Below are positions 1-8,862 of a DNA stretch of 64,000 bases, piece after piece. Position 1 is the stretch's first letter; each line of letters begins with the position of its first letter. A program made the translations under genes and the position numbers. The stretch covers positions 186,001 to 250,000 of the forward strand of contig NZ_CP150634.1 in assembly GCF_038051925.1 (NCBI RefSeq), read 5' to 3'. The notes under the pieces are model-generated. The model saw only the letters and a list, made by a program, of their open reading frames with translations, did no database searches and was not told where the DNA came from. Origin of the DNA: Methylotuvimicrobium sp. KM2 (GTDB taxonomy: Bacteria > Pseudomonadota > Gammaproteobacteria > Methylococcales > Methylomonadaceae).

Positions 1-225
1 CAAGATTTAACGCGTGTGGAAACTGAAGTCAATGTTGATAACAATGGCGCTCTGTTAGTGGGTGCGGGTTTAGCTGTAGCATCCATGATAGTGTTGCCGG
101 CTTTGGCAATGCGGTTAGGCTTGGGGGCAAGCTTAACCGGTGCATTAAGAATCGCGTTAATGAAAGCATCAAATCGTGCCGCGAGCGGCGCTTATCGATC
201 ATCGACAAAAACGGCCGCTTCGTAA
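1..225 (+). CDS. C-terminal part of small glycine-rich membrane protein (5'-truncated by window edge)
   Basis: The reading frame is open from base 1 and stops at TAA 223-225. A GTG at 16 could serve as a start, but the frame continues upstream, so I treat it as partial. The visible 74 residues hold one hydrophobic stretch rich in Gly/Ala/Leu (about residues 20-48) and a Ser/Thr/Lys-rich tail. I do not recognise the family. It lies upstream of a copper/heavy-metal gene group that contains another small membrane protein (1176-1466), so a related role is possible but only inferred. A strong hairpin follows at 244-292. Confidence 0.5.
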   Translation, partial: QDLTRVETEVNVDNNGALLVGAGLAVASMIVLPALAMRLGLGASLTGALRIALMKASNRAASGAYRSSTKTAAS

Positions 226-243
226 TTATTCCCTTTGCTAGTC

Positions 244-292
244 AAACTTCGGCGCCGGAGCTTTTTTTAACGGGCTTCCGGCGCCGAAGTTT
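244..292. terminator. Perfect inverted repeat, probable bidirectional terminator
   Basis: A 16-bp arm at 244-259 (AAACTTCGGCGCCGGA) is exactly complementary to 277-292, with a T-rich loop and a short T run after the right arm. It sits 18 bp after the stop of the first gene, which fits a rho-independent terminator. Confidence 0.6.
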
Positions 293-346
293 GTTTTATG
301 ATTGTAACTATTCAGCCCCCGGCAATTATCGATCCCACGCTCTGCA

Positions 347-748
347 CTCGCCGTTATACACAAGTACCGGTAAAGGTGCTGAACAGAGTTTATCGAATAC
401 CTGGGTACGGTACTGTTTGAAAAATCAGTGGATATTGAAAGTCAATGGCTTTCCCTCACCTAGCGTTAGGTGAGGGACGACGAAGGCGTCGCTCCCACAA
501 AGGGCGGATGCTCTGTGGGAGCGATCCCCAGATCGCGATTTCGAAACCTAGTGTGTTAAGCGACAATCAATGGTATCGAGGCCTCATTAGCTAAGATTGT
601 AAAACAGTAATTTTTTTCTGGTTCCCACGGTCCTCCGTGGGAACCCATACCTTGTCAGCCGAGGCAAGATCGGTATGCGTTCCCACGCTGGAGCGGTGGG
701 AACGAGGAAAACGGTAATTTTTGACTTATGTATAACGATGAGCGCTCT
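347..748 (+). repeat. Dispersed repeat, copy 1 (second copy at 45885-46180)
   Basis: The stretch shares its left part (CTCGCCGTTATACACAAGTA) and right part (TGGTATCGAGGCCTCATT) with 45885-46180 in the same orientation. Inside lie a 24-bp palindrome (453-476) and a hairpin with 11-bp arms (489-499/514-524). The order of these two inner parts differs between the copies. This copy also carries an extra 92-bp REP-like block (616-707). No convincing coding frame covers the 226-961 interval. Confidence 0.7.
616..707. repeat. REP/BIME-like block inserted in the dispersed repeat
   Basis: Two imperfect GTTCCCACG/CGTGGGAAC hairpins lie between 15-bp direct repeats AAAACRGTAATTTTT at 601-615 and 708-722. 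The second copy of the host repeat (near 46141-46156) has this 15-mer only once and lacks the block, so it looks like a clean insertion. Confidence 0.6.
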
Positions 749-961
749 GCGTGTGAACGATAGGGGGTATTAATAATTGCTTATGATTAGTTCCCTGCCT
801 TTTTCGGGCCGTTCTATACTTTTCTTATCAAGCAACAACCTTTGTTAAATTAAATTGTTATTAGTTCTCATGAACTTGCTTTAGCCCTTACAGTAAGCGC
901 TTGTTGTGTAAAATTTATTTTGCTAATATCGGCCGATAGGAAATGAAATCAAGAATTCAGA

Positions 962-1132
962 ATGAACGATACCAAAAAAGCTTGTGATTTATGTGGTTTA
1001 ACGGTGGAGACGCCGGGGTTCACGTTGAAAACCAATGAAGGTGATAAAGATTTTTGTTGTGAAGGGTGCAAAGGAATCTATCAAATGCTGCACGAGGATC
1101 AAATTCTACCTGAACCCGAAAAGTCCGAGTAA
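962..1132 (+). CDS. Stand-alone heavy-metal P-type ATPase metal-binding domain protein (56 aa)
   Basis: ATG at 962, TAA at 1130-1132, 56 residues. It has CxxC at residues 8-11 (CDLC) and a second cluster FCCEGC at about 31-36, followed by KGIY. This is the pattern of the cysteine-rich N-terminal domain (ATPase-cat_bd family) usually fused to FixI/CcoI-type copper ATPases. Here it is a free protein about 1.5 kb upstream of a copper ATPase that lacks this domain, so it may deliver or sense Cu/Zn for that pump (inference). It is too short for default gene callers and easily missed. A moderate purine-rich stretch (AGGAAATGAAATC) lies about 15 bp upstream, so the start is acceptable rather than strong. 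Confidence 0.75.
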   Translation: MNDTKKACDLCGLTVETPGFTLKTNEGDKDFCCEGCKGIYQMLHEDQILPEPEKSE

Positions 1133-1175
1133 GCCAACTTCTATCATCAATTTAAATAATTAAGGAAAAGATTAA

Positions 1176-1466
1176 ATGAAACATGTGCACGGCAAAACCG
1201 CACAACAGGGGATGAATTCCATGTCTAAAGAAATTGTTAAAGGTTCGATGGCCTCCGCCACGGTTCAAGGCGGAAGCAAATTGCTCGGTAAAGCAGCCAA
1301 GCATCCGTTATTGGTTTTTGGCTTAGGTGTAGCCGCCGGTTACGTGATCTATAAATACCGTAAGGAAATTATTTCGGGAACCACGAAAGTGGTCGATGCC
1401 GGAAAAGATTTTGTTTTGCAACAAAAAGAAAATTTAGAAGATATCGTTGCAGAAACAAAAGAATAA
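1176..1466 (+). CDS. Small membrane protein of metal-transport cluster (96 aa)
   Basis: ATG at 1176 is preceded by AAGGAAAAG, a good ribosome site. Residues about 45-62 form one hydrophobic, Gly-rich segment (VFGLGVAAGYVIYKYRK), followed by a charged amphipathic C-terminal helix of about 30 residues. The shape (short basic N-terminus, glycine-rich membrane helix, charged tail) resembles YtxH/DUF5132-like proteins found next to HMA-type ATPases. I do not assign a function. Its place between a Cys-rich metal-binding protein and HMA-type genes suggests an accessory role in metal efflux. An internal ATG (MSKEIVKG) is an alternative start. Confidence 0.7.
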   Translation: MKHVHGKTAQQGMNSMSKEIVKGSMASATVQGGSKLLGKAAKHPLLVFGLGVAAGYVIYKYRKEIISGTTKVVDAGKDFVLQQKENLEDIVAETKE

Positions 1467-1475
1467 TAGCGTATA

Positions 1476-1545
1476 TATACCTTTCGCACTTCAAATTTCG
1501 GCAGTGCCCGAGGAGGCGCCGAATTTTTATCTACGATGGGTATAC
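1476..1545. repeat. MITE family 1, short copy (TA target)
   Basis: The ends TATACCTTTCGCACTTC and CTACGATGGGTATA form imperfect terminal inverted repeats around TTCGGCAGTGCC...GGCGCCGAA. Related copies are at 46431-46621, at 53342-55034 (interrupted), and at the window end (63983 on). The termini sit on TA dinucleotides as in IS630/mariner-type MITEs. Confidence 0.65.
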
Positions 1546-1735
1546 TTCGGCCATATTTTGTTATGGCAAGATTATTTTATTCGACGCTGATAAAGATATA
1601 AGCGATAGTGACTGCATTAATCGATAAAAGGGTCGAATAGATCCGCGAATTTGTTTATGCGGAGTATTTAACGGGTGTTCTGTACTGATTTGTCGGAACG
1701 CCCGTTTTTGTTTCTACTAAGGCAATGTTTGAATT

Positions 1736-2344
1736 ATGGCTATCCAAAGAAGTTTTGTGATGCGTTATCGGGAGAACGGGCACGTCAGGTTTCAAATCCC
1801 CTCGGCAGCCTGCGATTCCGCAGCGGCTAAAGCGTTGACCGAAAAATTGCTTGAACTCGAAGGAGTTTATCGGGTCGTGCTATATCGGCGGCAACAAAAA
1901 TTATCGATACGTTTTCAAGAAACGATTTGCGAGTTCGAATCACTGGTCAAGCAGTTGTATAAAATCCTGGACGAAATTGAGAAAGCGAGGCTTTTTAATC
2001 CGAAGCCAATAGCCAAACCGAGGCTCTGGAAAGAACGGGCTAATCGTAATAAAGCCAAGTCGGAACCCCTCAATTGGTTTAAACAAAAATACACCGATGC
2101 CAAAGATACGGTACATGCCGCTCAAGTCGTCGGAAAAATCGGCTTGAAAAAACCCAAAGCTTTTTTAAACGATCCTGAAAAAGCCGTCATCGACTTTTTG
2201 AACGATATTTTAGTGCTGTTTCTGATCAAGTTGCATTGGCAGCACATTACCCAGCAATGGATCGTGAAGCCATTCAAATATCGTTATGAATGGATGGCGA
2301 TCTTCTATATGTTTTATTTATTGATACGGTCACGTAAAAAATAA
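1736..2344 (+). CDS. HMA_2-like domain protein (202 aa)
   Basis: The N-terminal about 85 residues show the betaalphabeta pattern of heavy-metal-associated-like (HMA_2) domains: a GHVRFQIP start, a helix with LLELEGVYRVV, then a LSIRF strand, without the metal-binding CxxC. The middle (about 90-150) is basic and looks flexible. The C-terminus has a hydrophobic stretch (about 183-197) that could anchor it to the membrane. The following ATPase begins with a domain of the same style, so the two proteins may interact or share ancestry (inference). No catalytic motif is visible. The ATG at 1736 has only a weak upstream ribosome site (AAGGCAATG about 15 bp earlier). Confidence 0.7.
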   Translation: MAIQRSFVMRYRENGHVRFQIPSAACDSAAAKALTEKLLELEGVYRVVLYRRQQKLSIRFQETICEFESLVKQLYKILDEIEKARLFNPKPIAKPRLWKERANRNKAKSEPLNWFKQKYTDAKDTVHAAQVVGKIGLKKPKAFLNDPEKAVIDFLNDILVLFLIKLHWQHITQQWIVKPFKYRYEWMAIFYMFYLLIRSRKK

Positions 2345-2379
2345 ATTCGTAATTATTCAGTATAAGTCATGTATGAGAA

Positions 2380-2479
2380 GGTGTCAGGCATTGATTTATA
2401 AGGCTGTCTGCAACAGGACGTTGCAGTCAGAGCTTACAGGGATGTATTCACGCGTCCTTAGAAATCAATGCCTGACACC
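2380..2479. repeat. 100-bp MITE-like element with perfect 18-bp ends
   Basis: GGTGTCAGGCATTGATTT at 2380-2397 is exactly repeated in inverse at 2462-2479. The 64-bp interior has no coding potential. The ends resemble other GGGTCAGG-ended hairpins at 30356-30402 and 35675-35748. Confidence 0.75.
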
Positions 2480-2602
2480 AACCTACCGCATGAGCTGAAT
2501 AGTTACATAAATTCTTTATTTCTATGCCGCCTTGTGCGACATATTTTTCAAATCGCAGCGTTTGTTGTTATTCACTGGCTTGATATTACTGTCTAAATCG
2601 AT

Positions 2603-5053
2603 ATGGATTCCCAAAGCGTGACTTTTAAAAACTTTCGGCTTGTTCATCAATTATCCCGGCGCATTCGGATCGAATCTCCAATACTAAAAAAAGACCAAGA
2701 GCGGGGTTACATTTTTGAAATCCTGCTAAAAAAGCGACCGGAAATTAAAGCGGTACGTTCAGTTTTTTCGCTGGGTTCGGTTGTGATTGAATTCGACCCG
2801 GCCAGTCTACCGAAAAAGAATTTACTGATTTTGATCGATGCGGTCCTGGGCAACATCGCCCATAAACAAAGCATCGACCATCAAGCAAGAAAGAAAGACT
2901 TTGACGGTCCCCTGCAAGAAGTCGATCTTGCCGTCGAAGGCATGACTTGCGCGTCGTGCGCTTTGCTAATCGAAATGGTTCTGAAACGCGATCCGGCGAT
3001 CAAGCAAGCCAGCGTCAATTTCGGTACCGAAACTTTAACCGTCCATGGGCAGCTCGATAAGGATGAAGTCGGTGTAAGAGTGGCGTCGCTTGGTTACAAA
3101 ACCTATGCGATGGATACCTTGTCGCAACGCAAAATTCTGATTGAAAAAGAACAGCAACGTATTTTGACGGCACGAAGCCGTTTCGTTTGGTCGGGAATAT
3201 TGAGTCTGCCCGTTGTTGCGGTCGGCATGAGCATGCCGTCGTCGCGCTGGCTGCATTGGCTGCAATTCGGTTTGACGACACCGGTCGTATTTTGGTCCGG
3301 CCGGCAGTTTTTCAGCAAGGCTTTTCGTTTGGCGAAACACCGAGCGGCCAACATGGATTCATTGATAGCATTGGGCGTCGGTTCCGCCTACGGTTATAGT
3401 TTGCCGGCGTTGTTTCGAAACAGAGGTCACATTTATTTCGAAGCGGCCGCCGCGATCATTACCTTTGTCTTGTTGGGGCGCTATCTCGAAGAAAATGCGA
3501 AGGGCAAGGCCGGAGAGGCGATCCGAAAATTAGTCGATTTGCAGCCGCAAACCGCGACGTTGTTGCGCGACGGCGAAGAAGTCACGATCGATGTCGACGA
3601 TATCGCAATCGACGATATTTTATTGGTGCGTCCAGGTGAAAAAATACCGACCGACGGCCAAGTGATTCATGGCGTTTCGACGGTCGACGAAGCGATGGTG
3701 ACAGGCGAAAGTTTACCGGTCGTCAAGGAAGTCGGTCAAAAAGTGATAGGAGGCTGCGTCAACGGCAGCGGCGTATTGAAGATACGTGCGACTGCGGTCG
3801 GCATGGACACCGTGCTGGCCGGTATCGTACACATGGTCGATCAGGCTCAGGCAGCCAAATTGCCGATTCAGAAACAGGTCGATAGAATCTCGGCGGTGTT
3901 CGTGCCCTCGGTCATGGTTTTTTCAGGCTTGACGATGGGCGGGTGGTTGCTGGTTGGTGCGCCGTTCGCGCATGCCTTCGGTAATGCGATTACCGTGTTA
4001 TTGATCGCTTGCCCTTGTGCATTAGGCTTGGCGACTCCGGCGGCAATCATGGTGGGTACCGGCCGCGCGGCGCGCGAAGGTGTTTATATCCGCAACGGCG
4101 AAAGTCTGGAACTGGCGGCCAAGCTCGATGCGATCGTGTTCGATAAGACCGGCACGATTACCGAAGGTAAACCGAAAGTCAGCGAGTGGCTCAATATTTC
4201 CGGAATAGACGATGTGGAAGTCTTGTTGTTGGCTGCGTCGGCAGAAAACAATTCGGAGCATTTCCTCGGTAAAGCGATCGTAGACTATGCCAAAGAGCAT
4301 TCGATGGTCCTACAGGAATGCAGTCATTTCAAGAGCGAAACCGGACGCGGGATTTTAGCCGAAGTTGGGGGAAAAAATTTATTATTGGGCAATAGAGGGT
4401 GGTTGATTGACCAAGGTGTTTCGGTTGACGCCTTATCGAAAGAAGCCGGCGAATATGCCGGGCAGGGTAAGACGCCCGTGTTTATGGCGATAAACGGCAA
4501 GGAGTCGGCTGTTTTCGGTATTGCCGATAAGCCGCGGCCACAAGCGGGTAAAGCGATCGCAAGATTGAATAAAATGGGTGTGCATACGCTGATGGTGACC
4601 GGTGATACCGAAAAAACGGCTAATTATATTGCCGCGAAAGTCGGTATCGAAACGGTTATCGCGAACGCGAAGCCCGAGGATAAATTGGCGATTATTCACG
4701 AATTCCAACAACAAGGTCGTCATGTCGGCATGATCGGCGACGGTATCAATGATGCCCCGGCACTGGCGGCGGCCGATGTCGGTTTTGCGATAGGCAGCGG
4801 CACCGATATCGCGATCGAATCGGCCGATATGACGCTAGTCAGCGGCGATATTACCAAAGTGACCGATGCAATCGAGCTCAGTACCGATACGATTCGTATC
4901 ATCAAGGAAAATTTGTTTTGGGCGTTCGGTTATAACACGGTCGCGATTCCGGTCGCGGCCTTGGGTAAGCTTAATCCGATGATCGCCTCGGCGGCGATGG
5001 CGCTGAGTTCGGTGTCCGTGATCGTCAATTCGTTGCGCTTGGGTAAAAAATAG
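2603..5053 (+). CDS. copA: Copper-translocating P-type ATPase (CopA type, P1B-1)
   Basis: 816 residues. Order: HMA_2-like N-terminus without CxxC (1-100), a true HMA domain with GMTCASC (C116, C119), membrane helices, actuator with TGES, the CPC ion-binding motif (C470-P-C472), phosphorylation site DKTGT (D514), hinge GDGINDAP, and final helices with YN and the MA..SS signature. YN plus CPC plus MxxxS is the established pattern for Cu(I) pumps, so it should export Cu(I) from the cytoplasm. The Cys-rich ATPase-cat_bd domain often present in CcoI-like pumps is absent but encoded separately at 962-1132. The TauE-type gene follows after only 8 bp, indicating co-transcription. The role may be copper homeostasis or supply of periplasmic cuproenzymes (inference). 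Confidence 0.93.
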   Translation: MDSQSVTFKNFRLVHQLSRRIRIESPILKKDQERGYIFEILLKKRPEIKAVRSVFSLGSVVIEFDPASLPKKNLLILIDAVLGNIAHKQSIDHQARKKDFDGPLQEVDLAVEGMTCASCALLIEMVLKRDPAIKQASVNFGTETLTVHGQLDKDEVGVRVASLGYKTYAMDTLSQRKILIEKEQQRILTARSRFVWSGILSLPVVAVGMSMPSSRWLHWLQFGLTTPVVFWSGRQFFSKAFRLAKHRAANMDSLIALGVGSAYGYSLPALFRNRGHIYFEAAAAIITFVLLGRYLEENAKGKAGEAIRKLVDLQPQTATLLRDGEEVTIDVDDIAIDDILLVRPGEKIPTDGQVIHGVSTVDEAMVTGESLPVVKEVGQKVIGGCVNGSGVLKIRATAVGMDTVLAGIVHMVDQAQAAKLPIQKQVDRISAVFVPSVMVFSGLTMGGWLLVGAPFAHAFGNAITVLLIACPCALGLATPAAIMVGTGRAAREGVYIRNGESLELAAKLDAIVFDKTGTITEGKPKVSEWLNISGIDDVEVLLLAASAENNSEHFLGKAIVDYAKEHSMVLQECSHFKSETGRGILAEVGGKNLLLGNRGWLIDQGVSVDALSKEAGEYAGQGKTPVFMAINGKESAVFGIADKPRPQAGKAIARLNKMGVHTLMVTGDTEKTANYIAAKVGIETVIANAKPEDKLAIIHEFQQQGRHVGMIGDGINDAPALAAADVGFAIGSGTDIAIESADMTLVSGDITKVTDAIELSTDTIRIIKENLFWAFGYNTVAIPVAALGKLNPMIASAAMALSSVSVIVNSLRLGKK

Positions 5054-5061
5054 GATTTCAA

Positions 5062-5889
5062 ATGGATCATTCGACAATGGATCACGGCATGCATCATATT
5101 GCTGCAGCCGGCGGTTTCGACTACAGTCTGGCTTTTATGGCCGGATTGTTGGGCAGCGGACATTGTTTGGGAATGTGCGGCGCATTGGTTTCCGGTTACT
5201 TCATGAAATCAGGACCGTCCAGAAGCTATCTCCCATATTTCGCCTATCAACTCGCGCGCATTTTCGTTTATACGATGGTCGGCTTCGCCGCCGCCTCGCT
5301 CGGAGTCGTTTTGGTTTCGAGCGGTCTGTTCGGCAAGCTGCAAAGTCTGCTGCAAATGGTGATCGGCGCAGTCGTGATCCTTTTGGCTTTGGGTATTCTC
5401 GGTTGGATACCGTTTCAAGGCTCGATTCGATTGATTCCGATGAATGTGTTACGCAAGGGCTATGCATCTGCGAGCACCAAAGGTCCGGTCATCGGCGCGC
5501 TGATTGCCGGTTTTTTGAACGGTTTGATGCCGTGCCCGTTGACGTTCGCAATGGCTGTCAAGGCTACCTCCGCGACAACCATTGCCGAGGGCGGATTGTT
5601 GATGCTGACTTTCGGTGCCGGAACGCTGCCGATGATGCTGTTCATCAGTGTCGCGTTCGGTAAGATGAGCGCGCATTTCAGAGGCTTGATGTTGAAAACG
5701 GCGGCCTTGATCATGATCGTAATGGGTTCGAATACGATCTATATGGGACTGTCTTTCTATGTCGAGGAGCATCATCATCACCGCGATTTCCTGCATGATT
5801 TGAAAGATAGAATTGATGAATTGATTGTATTTTTAACCGAATTCGTCGACTATCTCGGCACCATGGTTAATAATGTGCCGGGAACGTAA
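5062..5889 (+). CDS. TauE/SafE-type (COG2836) membrane protein, copper/cbb3-assembly associated
   Basis: 275 residues, about six to seven hydrophobic segments. It has the COG2836 hallmarks GSGHCLGMCGALV (about residues 31-44) and GFLNGLMPCPLTFAM (about 150-165). The N-terminus is rich in His and Met (MDHSTMDHGMHH) and the C-terminal part has EEHHHHRD, both plausible metal ligands. Families of this type sit in cytochrome cbb3 oxidase assembly clusters next to the CcoI copper ATPase. Here the gene follows the Cu ATPase by 8 bp, supporting a joint role in copper handling. The substrate is not established from sequence. Confidence 0.85.
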   Translation: MDHSTMDHGMHHIAAAGGFDYSLAFMAGLLGSGHCLGMCGALVSGYFMKSGPSRSYLPYFAYQLARIFVYTMVGFAAASLGVVLVSSGLFGKLQSLLQMVIGAVVILLALGILGWIPFQGSIRLIPMNVLRKGYASASTKGPVIGALIAGFLNGLMPCPLTFAMAVKATSATTIAEGGLLMLTFGAGTLPMMLFISVAFGKMSAHFRGLMLKTAALIMIVMGSNTIYMGLSFYVEEHHHHRDFLHDLKDRIDELIVFLTEFVDYLGTMVNNVPGT

Positions 5890-6158
5890 ATATACCCATT
5901 ACTAGTCGCATTTCGGCGCCTGGGTGAATGTAAGTATTTAGTCTCTCTTTGAAAAAGAGGGGTTAGGGCAGACTATTTTAATAAATCCCCTCAATCCGTA
6001 TTTTTCAAGTTTTGGCGCGATATCTTAAACATCGTCTCCGATGATTTAAATTATGCCTTGTTTCGAAATACGTCTCAACCGAGCCGGCTCTTAGAAGCAA
6101 CCTAAACCGCGGGCGCTTCGGCACCGAATTTTCGGACATAAAAATAACCCGTTTGATA

Positions 6159-6995
6159 ATGATTCAAAGCGTCAGCCGAACATTAAACCGAATAACGAAA
6201 AGCCATCAGCCTCAGATAAAGCGGCTGAATTATTATTGGCGTTTGTTTGGTACCGGGTTCAGTTTTTTTACCTTCGGCGCCGGCGGATTTTTATTATGGG
6301 TTTTGGTTTTTCCGGTGTTGTCGATCATTCCAGGAACTCACGAGAGTAAGATCCGCCGGGGCCAACAAGTCGTTCATTACAGTTTTTACGCGTTCATCGG
6401 CCTGATGCATCGAATCGGCGTGATGACCTACGAGATCGAAGGGCTGGAAAAACTCAATAGGCCCGGGCAATTGATCGTCGCCAATCATCCGACATTGGTC
6501 GACATCGTCTTTCTAATCAGCCGAATCAGCCAAGCCAGTTGCATCGTCAAGGCCAGTCTTTGGCGCAATCCGTTCATGCGAGGGCCGATCCTCAATGCCG
6601 GCTATATCAGCAACGGCGACCCTGAAATCATGATAGACGAATGCGTGCAAAGGCTGCAGTCGGGCGGCACAATGATCATCTTTCCGGAAGGCACCCGCTC
6701 GGTGCCCGGCAAGCCTTACCGGTTTCAACGCGGCGCGGCTAGCATCGCAATACAAGCGCATGCGATCGTAACGCCTGTGACGATGTCCTGTTATCCCAGT
6801 ACGCTGACCAAGGCCGAAAAGTGGTATCAAATACCCCGCCGGCGCTTTCATCTTGCAATGCACGTCGGCGAGGATATCCCGATGCAAGAATTCAACTCGC
6901 TGCAGCCACGGTCGATTGCAGTGCGTCGCTTCAACAGTTATTTGCAGGATTATTTCACGCGTCAACGAGTGCTCTACGAGAAACATGGAAAATGA
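6159..6995 (+). CDS. 1-acyl-sn-glycerol-3-phosphate acyltransferase family protein
   Basis: A PlsC-type acyltransferase with the two diagnostic motifs NHPTLVD (the HX4D catalytic pair, about H110 and D115) and FPEGTRS (about residue 175). An N-terminal hydrophobic helix (about 35-58) anchors it to the inner membrane. It should transfer an acyl chain to a lysophospholipid or related acceptor. The length fits the family (278 aa). I chose ATG 6159; a TTG two codons earlier (6153) is also in frame, and no strong ribosome site separates them. Confidence 0.85.
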   Translation: MIQSVSRTLNRITKSHQPQIKRLNYYWRLFGTGFSFFTFGAGGFLLWVLVFPVLSIIPGTHESKIRRGQQVVHYSFYAFIGLMHRIGVMTYEIEGLEKLNRPGQLIVANHPTLVDIVFLISRISQASCIVKASLWRNPFMRGPILNAGYISNGDPEIMIDECVQRLQSGGTMIIFPEGTRSVPGKPYRFQRGAASIAIQAHAIVTPVTMSCYPSTLTKAEKWYQIPRRRFHLAMHVGEDIPMQEFNSLQPRSIAVRRFNSYLQDYFTRQRVLYEKHGK

Positions 6996-7064
6996 TGATT
7001 GATGTTGCGGTCATGAAATGATCCCTTTCGCATTTTTCGCCAATCGCTATTCCAATCGATATCC

Positions 7065-7907
7065 ATGAAAAAATTACTGATCATCATCCTTCTATTAACA
7101 ATTGCGACGCTTGCCGCAGCAAATCCTCCATTACAGAAATGGGCCAAAGTAACAGAACCTGCGCCGGCCCGCGATATTGCGCAAAGCATTGGCAACTATA
7201 CGGCCGGGTGTATTCGTGGAGCGGTATCGTTGCCGTTCAGAGGCGAGGGTTATCAAGTGATGCGTTTGTCGCGCAAACGCTATTACGGCCATCCCGATTT
7301 GATTCAATTCATCGAAAACATGGGTCGTGAAGCGATGGCGCAAGGCTGGGGAACTCTGTTGATCGGTGATTTGGGACAGCCTCGCGGCGGCCCGACTTTG
7401 ACCGGACACCGCAGCCATCAAACCGGTCTCGATGTCGATATCTGGTATTTAATATCGCATAAGGCTACCTTGCGATCATTGACGATGGAAGAACGGGAAA
7501 AATGGAGCGCTCCGTCAGTGGTAAGGACTGCCATCGACCGCATCGATGATTCCCAGTGGACGCAGCGCCATGATCGTATACTCGAAACGGCGGCGCGCAT
7601 GCCTGAAGTCGAACGGATATTCGTCAATGCCGCGATTAAACGTCATCTGTGCGAAGATTCGGCCGAACGCGATTGGCTCGGAAAGATTCGCCCGTGGTGG
7701 GGGCATCACGATCATTTTCATGTGCGCTTGAAATGCCCGCAAAACAATCTCGATTGCCGAAGCCAAGAGCCTATCCCTGAAGGCGACGGCTGCGATGCAT
7801 CGCTCGATTGGTGGTTTACCGCCGAAGCGAAAACGCCCGCAGCACCGACCGCCCCGGCCAAAGCGCCGGAGTTGCCCGCGTTATGCGAAGCTGTGTTGAA
7901 TGATTGA
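7065..7907 (+). CDS. mepA: Penicillin-insensitive murein endopeptidase MepA
   Basis: 280 residues, with a signal peptide (MKKLLIIILLLTIATLAAA). Zinc-peptidase motifs of the MepA (M74/LAS) family are visible: GHRSHQTGLDVDIWY around residue 110-124 and WWGHHDHFHVRLKCP around 211-225, supplying the His and Asp zinc ligands. It should cleave D-Ala-meso-DAP cross-links of peptidoglycan in the periplasm. The C-terminal about 25 residues are Pro/Ala rich. It is separated by 69 bp from the upstream acyltransferase and 32 bp from tpm, so the three could form a transcription unit. Confidence 0.93.
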   Translation: MKKLLIIILLLTIATLAAANPPLQKWAKVTEPAPARDIAQSIGNYTAGCIRGAVSLPFRGEGYQVMRLSRKRYYGHPDLIQFIENMGREAMAQGWGTLLIGDLGQPRGGPTLTGHRSHQTGLDVDIWYLISHKATLRSLTMEEREKWSAPSVVRTAIDRIDDSQWTQRHDRILETAARMPEVERIFVNAAIKRHLCEDSAERDWLGKIRPWWGHHDHFHVRLKCPQNNLDCRSQEPIPEGDGCDASLDWWFTAEAKTPAAPTAPAKAPELPALCEAVLND

Positions 7908-7939
7908 AACCAATGAACGGCTAAATAGAACGAGAAACT

Positions 7940-8596
7940 ATGCATCAAGAATTCTGGCTGGAACGCTGGCAACAAAATCAGATCGGTTTTCATAGTGAAA
8001 GCATCAATCCGCATTTAGAACAATATTGGCCGGCATTGCATATCGAAGCGGGATGCCGGGTCTTCGTGCCGTTGTGCGGAAAGAGTAACGATATGCTGTG
8101 GTTGCTCGCGCAAAACTATCGAGTTATCGGCGTCGAATTGAGTCCCTTGGCGGTCAACGCGTTTTTCACCGAGAACAAGGTACCGGCAACCGCAGGGCGT
8201 AAAGACAAATTCGAAGTGTGGGAAAACGATGATCTATGCATTTATTGCGGCGATTTTTTTCACCTGATAGAGGACGATTTAACGGGGATTGATGCCGTTT
8301 ATGATCGGGCCTCGCTCGTTGCGCTGCCGCCGGAGATGCGCGCGGATTATGCGGCGCATATGAAGCGCTTCCTTAAAACCGGAACGAAAATATTATTGGT
8401 GGCATTCGATTATCCGCAGCAAGAAATGGATGGGCCGCCGTTCAGCGTGCAATGCCAAGAAGTAGAAATACTATATCGAGATTGGTGTCGGATCGATTTG
8501 CTGCACACCGAGGATATATTGTCTAAAGAGCCTCGTTTTCGGGAAAGAGGCTTAAGTCGTTTGCAAGAACAGGTCTATATCTTGACGGTTTTATAA
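7940..8596 (+). CDS. tpm: Thiopurine S-methyltransferase
   Basis: 218 residues, the usual bacterial TPMT length. It starts with the family's typical FWLERWQQNQIGFH and contains the SAM-binding stretch RVFVPLCGKSNDMLWL (about 43-58) and YDRASLVALPPEMR (about 120-133). Bacterial TPMTs methylate thiopurines and also tellurite/selenite species. The last 91 bp of the gene recur nearly unchanged at 16140-16230, next to the intact beta-helix gene. This marks a duplication boundary around the dab-cys module. Confidence 0.93.
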   Translation: MHQEFWLERWQQNQIGFHSESINPHLEQYWPALHIEAGCRVFVPLCGKSNDMLWLLAQNYRVIGVELSPLAVNAFFTENKVPATAGRKDKFEVWENDDLCIYCGDFFHLIEDDLTGIDAVYDRASLVALPPEMRADYAAHMKRFLKTGTKILLVAFDYPQQEMDGPPFSVQCQEVEILYRDWCRIDLLHTEDILSKEPRFRERGLSRLQEQVYILTVL

Positions 8597-8602
8597 TCCA
8601 TC

Positions 8603-8862
8603 GTCAAATGCGTTCTTTCAAAGCGTATGCCTCCCCATTCAAACTTGCCACAGCCGCGTCGGAAAATTCGATATTCTCGACAACGACATTATTACCTTTG
8701 ATGACCCAAATGGCTTTGCCTTCGGCGGATTTTCCAAAAGCCTGAAGATGCGCCCGCCCGCCGGAGCCGCGTAATGTCAAACGATGCTGCCGCCAAACCG
8801 TGACATCGCCCGAATAGATACCGGCATCGATGTTTACTGTATCGCCGTTCTTGGCGATTCTT
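8603..8862 (-). pseudogene. Internal fragment of beta-helix gene (duplicate of 17003-17263)
   Basis: This stretch matches 17003-17263 inside the intact beta-helix gene with only a few substitutions and one missing G (near 8632). It corresponds to about residues 39-125 of that 384-aa protein and has neither start nor 3' end. The join to the tpm tail occurs at the shared word GTCAAATGC, which is also present at both edges of the missing segment in the intact copy (16237-16245 and 17003-17011). A deletion by short-repeat recombination is therefore the simplest origin. Confidence 0.85.

Noticed and set aside
3015-3399. Long frames on the opposite strand and other frame of the copper ATPase
   Set aside because: They lie wholly inside a gene with complete motifs, have no ribosome sites and low-complexity Arg/Gln-rich composition typical of shadow frames.
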